Program-made: the position numbers and the translations under genes
Notes under the pieces: model-generated
Database searches by the model: none
Seen by the model: only the letters and a program-made list of their open reading frames with translations
Told to the model about the DNA's origin: nothing
Origin: Methanomassiliicoccales archaeon
GTDB lineage: Archaea; Thermoplasmatota; Thermoplasmata; Methanomassiliicoccales; UBA472
NCBI GenBank assembly: GCA_013329565.1
Contig: DUJZ01000038.1
Location: forward strand, 8,810-14,641
Length of the DNA stretch: 5,832 nt
Direction of reading: 5' to 3'
Part shown: positions 1 to 4,009 of the stretch, piece by piece
How positions within the stretch are numbered: position 1 is the first letter of the stretch
How the letters are laid out: every line of letters begins with the position of its first letter

Positions 1-430
1 CGACCAGGTGTTCAGCCACATCAAGTGGGTGGAGTGGATCGAGGACAACCTGAACGTGAAGATACCGTTCCCCATAATAGCGGACACTGGAGCGGTGGCC
101 ATGCAGCTGGGCATGATTCACCCCTCCAAGGCCAGCAACACGGTCAGAGCGGTGTTCATCATCGACCCCACCGGCATCATACGCCTGATAATCTACTATC
201 CGCAAGAGGTTGGCCGGAGCATCGACGAGGTGCTGCGAGCCCTGAAGGCGCTGCAGTACACTGACAAGAACCACGTGTCCGCCCCGGAGAACTGGCCGAA
301 CAACGACTTCCTGCAGGACCGGGTCATCATCTCGCCCCCCTCCGACTACAAGACCGCCATGGAGCGTAAGAAGAAGGTCGGAAAGGGCAAGGATTGCTAC
401 GACTGGTGGTTCTGCACCAAGAAGATCTGA
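1..430 (+). CDS. Peroxiredoxin, archaeal Prx6/ApTPx-like, 5'-truncated by window edge
   Basis: Thiol peroxidase that reduces hydrogen peroxide and organic hydroperoxides in the cytoplasm. The open frame runs in from the left edge (first full codon at 2), so the GTG at 8 is just an internal valine. The N-terminal thioredoxin-fold part with the peroxidatic cysteine lies outside the window. What is visible fits the Prx6-type second half: [15 protein letters not shown], then [18 protein letters not shown], the conserved arginine in VRAVFIIDP, and [17 protein letters not shown], followed by the C-terminal arm. Near the C-terminus two cysteines (codons at 395-397 and 413-415) sit six residues apart in [12 protein letters not shown]. 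This matches the Cys207/Cys213 arrangement known from the Aeropyrum pernix thioredoxin peroxidase, where the last cysteine is the resolving one. Family assignment is firm; the reductant is unknown. The gene ends 38 bp from the convergent permease gene. Confidence 0.93.
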   Translation, partial: DQVFSHIKWVEWIEDNLNVKIPFPIIADTGAVAMQLGMIHPSKASNTVRAVFIIDPTGIIRLIIYYPQEVGRSIDEVLRALKALQYTDKNHVSAPENWPNNDFLQDRVIISPPSDYKTAMERKKKVGKGKDCYDWWFCTKKI

Positions 431-454
431 GCCTCCGAAACACCTTCCCTAAAA

Positions 455-470
455 CCTCTTCTTTCATTTT
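455..470 (+). terminator. Possible T-rich archaeal terminator of the peroxiredoxin gene
   Basis: A pyrimidine tract (CCTCTTCTTTCATTTT) begins 25 bp after the peroxiredoxin stop and reaches the last codon of the convergent permease gene. Archaeal RNA polymerase terminates at T-rich stretches without needing a hairpin, so this is a reasonable termination site, but the tract is interrupted by several C residues. No equally good tract is seen for the permease transcript in the other direction; only an AAAA at 451-454 (TTTT on the minus strand). Confidence 0.35.
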
Positions 471-1740
471 ACGACAGGAACAGCACTGATATCAACAGGG
501 TCACCAGGGTGACCGGGACCCCGGCCTTGACGAAGTCCCAAAGGCGGACCTCGACGCCCATGCTCAGCCCCTTCTCGACCACTATGACATTGGCCGCCGC
601 CCCCAGGATGGTGGCGTTGCCGGCAAGGGTCGACGACGTGGCCAGACCAAGCCAGAGCGTGTCATTGCCCACTGGTATCCCCGGCGACAGCAGCATCACC
701 GCGGGAACGTTGCTTATCAGGTTCGACAGCAGCGAGGATATGACCGTAAGGCCGGCCACGCTGGCGACGCCCGCCCCCATGTCCGCGAACGAGTCTAGCA
801 TCATGTCCATGAGGCCGGAGGTCTCCACTCCTTTGAGCAGGACGAACAGTCCGACGAAGAACAGGATCAGGGTCCAGTCCACCCCCCGCAGGATCGGAGC
901 GGTGCTGGTGTCCCTCTTCACAAGGGGGAGGGCCAGCAGCAGGAAGCAGCCGCCCAGGAAGGCCACCAACGATATGGGAATTCCGATCCAAGAGGAGGCG
1001 GTGAAGCCGACGAAGACCACCACTAGGACGGCCAGCACCAGGAAGAACGGCCTCTCCATCCGTTTCCGGGGGGCTGTCGACACGACCAGCGAGCGGTCTA
1101 TAGGGAGGGGTCTGCCCAGGCCTCCGTCGAAGATCTCCTTCCGGAACACCATGGCGACAATGCCTACGGCCACCGCCAGCGAGATCATCGCCAGAGGTGC
1201 GAGCGCCAGGGCGAAGTCGGAGAAGGATATTCCGGACTGGATGAGGATGTAGGCGTTCTGCGGGTTGCCCACGCCGGTGGCCACCGAACCAATGTTAGCG
1301 GCCAAGGCCTCCCCTACCAGGAACGGTACGGGATTGGCGTCGATGGAACGGCAGACCTTGATCAGGATGGGGGTGAACATCAGGACCACGGTGTCGTTCA
1401 GGATCAGGGCGGAGAGCAGTGCGGTCACCCCCATGCTCAGCCACAGCAGGGTGAAGCGGTCCGCGCACCCGCTCATCAGGAGCACGGCCACCCTGTCAAA
1501 AAGTCCGGTTATCTCCAGGCAGGAAACGATGATCATCATGCCCAGCAGCAGGCCGATTATGTTCAGGTCGATGGCCTCCAGCACCTGATCGGCGGTGACC
1601 ACTCCCAGCAGTATCATCAGCATCGCCCCGAACAAGGCGGCCGCCGGCCGGTCGATGCTGACGCTGCGCACCCTCCTGATGGATATGAGGGCGTAGGTGA
1701 ACAGGAAGACCAGCAGGGCCAACCAGGTTACGGTCTGCAT
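469..1740 (-). CDS. ArsB/NhaD-superfamily ion permease, substrate unknown
   Basis: Integral membrane secondary transporter of 423 residues, the usual length for the ion transporter (IT) superfamily that includes ArsB, NhaD, CitM and SLC13-like anion carriers. Hydrophobic segments fill the protein from residue 3 to 422, with a charged central loop at about 200-230 dividing two homologous halves. Each half carries the expected re-entrant signatures: LNDTVVLMFTPI (114-125) with ANIGSVATGVGNPQN (148-162) in the first half, and SNVPAVMLLSP (343-353) with LAGNATILGAAANVIVVE (372-389) in the second. The first-half motif reads GNPQN where ArsB proteins typically have GDPPN, a variant I associate with YbiR-like members, so arsenite is not a safe guess; no ars genes are adjacent. 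Sodium/proton exchange or organic/inorganic anion transport are all possible. ATG start; the Lrp-type regulator gene lies 40 bp upstream on the same strand and is a plausible controller. Confidence 0.88.
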   Translation of the reverse strand: MQTVTWLALLVFLFTYALISIRRVRSVSIDRPAAALFGAMLMILLGVVTADQVLEAIDLNIIGLLLGMMIIVSCLEITGLFDRVAVLLMSGCADRFTLLWLSMGVTALLSALILNDTVVLMFTPILIKVCRSIDANPVPFLVGEALAANIGSVATGVGNPQNAYILIQSGISFSDFALALAPLAMISLAVAVGIVAMVFRKEIFDGGLGRPLPIDRSLVVSTAPRKRMERPFFLVLAVLVVVFVGFTASSWIGIPISLVAFLGGCFLLLALPLVKRDTSTAPILRGVDWTLILFFVGLFVLLKGVETSGLMDMMLDSFADMGAGVASVAGLTVISSLLSNLISNVPAVMLLSPGIPVGNDTLWLGLATSSTLAGNATILGAAANVIVVEKGLSMGVEVRLWDFVKAGVPVTLVTLLISVLFLS

Positions 1741-1758
1741 CCTGGGGATATAGAAAAT

Positions 1759-1779
1759 GGTGGATAATTAAGCGACACC
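1759..1779. promoter_or_regulatory. Weak dyad around the permease TATA box, possible operator
   Basis: GGTG at 1759-1762 and CACC at 1776-1779 form inverted arms around an AT-rich centre (ATAATTAA) that contains the presumed TATA box. Lrp/AsnC proteins commonly bind short dyads with AT-rich centres, and such a site would block TBP. Only the outer four bases of each arm match, so chance is a real alternative. It also shares the heptamer TGGATAA (1761-1767) with the Lrp promoter region, where it appears in opposite orientation (TTATCCA at 2227-2233). Confidence 0.25.
1764..1771 (-). promoter_or_regulatory. TATA-like box for the permease gene
   Basis: On the minus strand the 40-bp gap between the Lrp stop and the permease ATG contains TTAATTAT, centred about 27 bp before the ATG. 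That spacing would put the transcription start at or next to the start codon, giving a leaderless mRNA. No Shine-Dalgarno motif precedes the ATG (the last bases are CCCCAGG), which supports this. Read-through from the Lrp gene remains possible. Confidence 0.5.
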
Positions 1780-1780
1780 A

Positions 1781-2224
1781 TTATACCGAGCCCGGATAGC
1801 GCACCGACCGGTCCAGGACCAGGCGTACGTCAACTCGCCGGAATCCGAGGGGCCTTATCTTCCGGTCCAGGAAGCTGAGGAGCTCCTTGCGGTCTGACGC
1901 CCGCACTCTGAACATCAGGCGGGGTTCGCCGGTGACCTTCATGACCTCGCTTACCTCCTCCAGGGACATCAGGGCGCTCATGGCCTTCCCCTCCGATTGA
2001 GGGTCGATGTCCGCTAGAACGAGGGCCTCGGCGTCTATGTCCAGCCTCTCCTGGTCGACAATGGTGGAGTATCCAAGTATCAGCCTTTCCTCCTCCATGC
2101 GGCGCATGCGGTCCCGGATGGTGGAGGGCGAACGGTCCAGCTTCTCGGCTATCTCTTCGATGGTCATCTTGCCGTTGGCCTGCAGCATGCGCAGGATCGT
2201 CTCGTCCAGGTCATCCCGCCCCAT
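1781..2224 (-). CDS. Lrp/AsnC-family transcriptional regulator
   Basis: DNA-binding regulator of 147 residues, the standard length for single HTH plus RAM-domain proteins. The N-terminus DLDETILRMLQANGKMTIEEIA leads into a helix-turn-helix at about 21-46, with recognition helix SPSTIRDRMRRMEEERLI. The hinge is ILGYSTIVDQERL (49-61). The RAM/ligand-binding domain follows from about 65 to 140, with the typical VTGEPRLMFRVRASDRKEL (97-115) that in homologues forms the effector-binding surface at the dimer interface. Such proteins act as dimers or octamers and respond to amino acids or other small metabolites; the ligand here cannot be read from sequence. The gene sits between the Nudix gene (24 bp upstream) and the permease (40 bp downstream), all on the same strand, making the permease a natural candidate target. 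ATG start supported by a TATA-like box 28 bp upstream. Confidence 0.92.
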   Translation of the reverse strand: MGRDDLDETILRMLQANGKMTIEEIAEKLDRSPSTIRDRMRRMEEERLILGYSTIVDQERLDIDAEALVLADIDPQSEGKAMSALMSLEEVSEVMKVTGEPRLMFRVRASDRKELLSFLDRKIRPLGFRRVDVRLVLDRSVRYPGSV

Positions 2225-2226
2225 GC

Positions 2227-2236
2227 TTATCCATAA
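2227..2236. promoter_or_regulatory. Inverted repeat TTATCCATAA at the Lrp start, possible autoregulatory site
   Basis: A ten-base dyad (TTAT-CC-ATAA) lies between the TATA-like box and the ATG of the Lrp-type gene, ending 3 bp before the start codon and so overlapping the expected transcription start. Archaeal Lrp proteins often repress their own genes from sites at or just after the TATA box. The repeat is short and could be chance in an AT-rich promoter, but it shares TTATCCA with the permease promoter region. Confidence 0.3.
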
Positions 2237-2248
2237 CCCTTCCCGAGG

Positions 2249-2257
2249 CTATAAAGG
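2249..2257 (-). promoter_or_regulatory. TATA-like box for the Lrp-type regulator, overlapping the Nudix stop
   Basis: The minus strand reads CCTTTATAG here; the core TTTATA (2250-2255) is centred about 28 bp before the Lrp ATG, a good leaderless spacing. Its last bases are part of the TAG stop codon (2249-2251) of the upstream Nudix gene, so the promoter is built into the end of that reading frame. The regulator can therefore probably be transcribed independently of the Nudix gene. Confidence 0.55.
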
Positions 2258-2950
2258 ATGTTCCGCCGCCCTGATCCCGTCCGCGATCATCTTCCCGTGG
2301 TCAAAGGCCAGGTCCGGCAGGTCGGACAGCGCGAAGAATTCAGCAGAGTCAGCGTCGTCTCCGGGCTTGAGCGCCCCTCCCTTCTCCCGCAGCAGGTACA
2401 GCAAGGTGACGAAGTGCCCCCGGGGGTCCCTTCCCATCTCGGAGTAGACGCCGACCAGCTGCAGGACCTCCGTGTCCAGTCCTGTCTCCTCTCTGATCTC
2501 GCGGACCACGCAATCCTCGGCGCTCTCTCCATATTCCACGAAGCCACCGGGCAGGGCGTGGCACCCCCGGAACGGTTCCCTTCCCCGTTTGACCAACAAC
2601 ACCTTTCCCTTGCGAAGGACTAGGCCGTCGCAGGTCAAGCTGGGATTTTTCCAGAGATTTTCCAGCTGGGCTTCCAGCAATCGAACGTACAGCTCCATCC
2701 TTTCCACAAGCTCAGTTCCATACGGGCTCAGCGTTCCTCCCTGCAGGACCTTTCCGCCCACCGTTCGTTCGATCCGGAGCACCTCTCGGAGCACTGTTTC
2801 CTCAGCGATACCGAGGGTTGCGGAAGCTCCGTCCGTCCCGCCATCCCGGAGCAATAGCAGCAGGTGGAGATCATCGCTATCCAGGAGGTCTTGGCCGTCC
2901 TTGGTCAGCACCGGGTCCGCCCGCAGGGCAAAGGTCATGGCTGGAAGCAT
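2249..2950 (-). CDS. ModE-like winged-helix / Nudix hydrolase fusion (ADP-ribose pyrophosphatase-like)
   Basis: Two-domain protein, 233 residues from the first ATG. Residues about 25-98 resemble the LysR/ModE-type winged helix: DLHLLLLLRDGG, then helix-turn-helix DGASATLGIAEETVLREVLRIERTVGG (split 40-52 and 53-66), wing LQGGTLSPYG (69-78) and a helix VERMELYVRLLEAQLENL. Residues 107-230 form a Nudix domain with a complete Nudix box at 136-158 (G136, E142, R150-E151, E154-E155, G157), so metal-dependent nucleoside-diphosphate hydrolysis should be retained. GRDPRGHFVTLLYLL (173-187) and LAFDHGKMI (214-222) resemble ADP-ribose pyrophosphatases and NrtR regulators. NrtR has the opposite order (Nudix then winged helix). 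A role as an ADP-ribose- or nucleotide-responsive regulator, or a regulated hydrolase, is inference. The start is uncertain: ATG at 2950 lies directly beside a TATA box; ATG at 2938 and GTG at 2911 are alternatives. An SD-like GAGGT lies about 12 nt before the first ATG. Confidence 0.85.
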   Translation of the reverse strand: MLPAMTFALRADPVLTKDGQDLLDSDDLHLLLLLRDGGTDGASATLGIAEETVLREVLRIERTVGGKVLQGGTLSPYGTELVERMELYVRLLEAQLENLWKNPSLTCDGLVLRKGKVLLVKRGREPFRGCHALPGGFVEYGESAEDCVVREIREETGLDTEVLQLVGVYSEMGRDPRGHFVTLLYLLREKGGALKPGDDADSAEFFALSDLPDLAFDHGKMIADGIRAAEHPL

Positions 2951-2951
2951 G

Positions 2952-2961
2952 TTTTATAAAC
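2952..2961. promoter_or_regulatory. Palindromic TATA box in the Nudix/NOG1 divergent gap
   Basis: TTTTATAAAC; the core TTTATAAA (2953-2960) is a perfect palindrome. Its centre is 27-28 bp before the GTG of the NOG1 gene, ideal for a leaderless NOG1 transcript. Being symmetric, it could also recruit TBP for the minus strand, but that would start transcription near 2929, inside the longest Nudix reading frame. So it clearly fits NOG1 and only possibly serves the Nudix gene, from an internal start codon. Confidence 0.6.
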
Positions 2962-2983
2962 TACCTCTACTTTGTGACGGACC

Positions 2984-3970
2984 GTGCAGAACCTTCGGAA
3001 GCGCGTCCCAACCATTCTTACAGCGGACGAGATATTGGACAAGGCGTTCCGTAAGGTCAACAAGATAGACAAGCAGGGGCCGGACAAGGTCGAGCTCGTA
3101 AAGCGCAAGTCAATGGCCCGTATCGCTTCGGCCACTGACGTCATATCGTCCACCCTCATGAAGTACGTCAAGGCGTTCCCGAGCATCAACGAGCGCACGG
3201 ACTTCCTGGCGGAGATGATCGAGGTAACGGTCGGAATTGACAAGATGAAGAAGGCCCTGGGCAACCTGGATTGGGCCGCTTCGAAGATCAAGGAGCTGCA
3301 GAAGCAGTACACCAGCAAGGTGATGACCTCTTCGTCGACGTTCGCCGCCGACAACGCGCGAAAGGCCTACTATGGCCGAGCGTCATCGGTCGTCTATAAG
3401 ATCGGACCGGACCTGGAATTCCTGAGCTACGCCAGGAACGAGTTCCGCAAGGTGCCCGACTTCAACGACGACATGCTCACCTTCGTCATCGCTGGTTTCC
3501 CCAACGTGGGCAAGAGCCAATTCCTGCGCACCGTCTCGGCCGCCGAGCCGGAGGTCGCCGCCTATCCTTTCACCACCAAAGGCATAGAGGTCGGCATACA
3601 TGAGGCGAACCACCGCCGCTATCAGGTCATCGATACGCCTGGTCTGCTCGACAGGGAGCTGGAGCACCGCAACCGCATCGAGATGCAGGCGGTCACCGCC
3701 CTCAAGCATCTGGCCAATTCCATATTGTTCATTCTCGACCCATCGGAGAGCTGCGGCTACCTCATGGAGGGGCAGTTGAGGCTTCTGGAGTCGGTAAAAG
3801 CACTTTTCCCCGGCGTGCCCATACTGGTCGTGGAGAACAAGGTGGACATGATCGACAGCGGTTCCGACCGGCTCAAGATGAGCGCCGCGACCGGTGTCGG
3901 CGTCCAGGAGGTCATGGCCGCCCTGCGCGATTCGGTGGAGCATCTGGAATCGGTCGAGCCTCTGTTCTAA
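2984..3970 (+). CDS. NOG1-family GTPase (large ribosomal subunit biogenesis)
   Basis: Cytoplasmic TRAFAC GTPase of the OBG/NOG1 group; eukaryotic NOG1 assists 60S maturation, and archaeal members are presumed to act on the 50S subunit. At 328 residues it has the short archaeal form: a helical NOG1 N-terminal domain (about 5-160) and a G domain (about 165-320), without the long eukaryotic C-terminal extension. All G motifs are present: G1 GFPNVGKS (171-178), G2 in YPFTTKGI (194-201), G3 DTPG (217-220), G4 NKVD (285-288), G5 SAATG (300-304). The GTG start at 2984 is chosen because the N-terminus RVPTILTADEILDKAFRK aligns with the conserved NOG1 opening and because the TATA box lies 27 bp upstream; no ATG precedes it in frame. 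The gene diverges from the Nudix gene and is followed 39 bp later by the PolD DP2 gene on the same strand. Confidence 0.94.
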   Translation: MQNLRKRVPTILTADEILDKAFRKVNKIDKQGPDKVELVKRKSMARIASATDVISSTLMKYVKAFPSINERTDFLAEMIEVTVGIDKMKKALGNLDWAASKIKELQKQYTSKVMTSSSTFAADNARKAYYGRASSVVYKIGPDLEFLSYARNEFRKVPDFNDDMLTFVIAGFPNVGKSQFLRTVSAAEPEVAAYPFTTKGIEVGIHEANHRRYQVIDTPGLLDRELEHRNRIEMQAVTALKHLANSILFILDPSESCGYLMEGQLRLLESVKALFPGVPILVVENKVDMIDSGSDRLKMSAATGVGVQEVMAALRDSVEHLESVEPLF

Positions 3971-3976
3971 GCAAAC

Positions 3977-3987
3977 TTATTAATTTT
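3977..3987 (+). promoter_or_regulatory. TATA-like box for the DP2 gene
   Basis: TTATTAATTTT begins 7 bp after the NOG1 stop; the core TTATTAAT is centred about 29-30 bp before the GTG of the DP2 gene. This allows a transcript with a leader of zero to a few bases. The G-rich stretch just before the GTG (GCGGGTGGG) is too close to act as a normal Shine-Dalgarno. The T- and C-rich continuation to 3997 may also terminate NOG1 transcripts, so promoter and terminator could overlap in this 39-bp gap. Confidence 0.5.
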
Positions 3988-4009
3988 CTCTCCCCTTAGT
4001 GCGGGTGGG

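Noticed and set aside
8..430. Treating GTG at 8 as the true start of a 140-residue protein
   Set aside because: The frame is open to the window edge and the visible part matches the middle and end of a peroxiredoxin; the catalytic N-terminal part must be upstream.
509..1252. Plus-strand open frame (247 codons) opposite the permease
   Set aside because: The translation is Ser/Thr/Arg-rich with no domain, while the minus strand encodes a full IT-superfamily permease.
469..1740. Calling the permease an arsenite pump (arsB)
   Set aside because: No ars regulator of the ArsR type, arsenate reductase or ArsA ATPase is nearby, and a key motif differs (GNPQN); only the superfamily is supportable.
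2007..2447. Plus-strand open frame spanning the Lrp and Nudix genes
   Set aside because: Ser/Arg-rich shadow translation that crosses two well-supported genes and their promoter.
2935..3354. Minus-strand open frame across the Nudix/NOG1 gap and the start of NOG1
   Set aside because: It overlaps the conserved NOG1 N-terminal domain and the promoter region, and its translation has no recognisable family features.
3383..3943. Minus-strand open frame (186 codons) opposite the NOG1 G domain
   Set aside because: The plus strand encodes all five G motifs in order; the antisense translation is rich in His, Val and Leu without any known motif.
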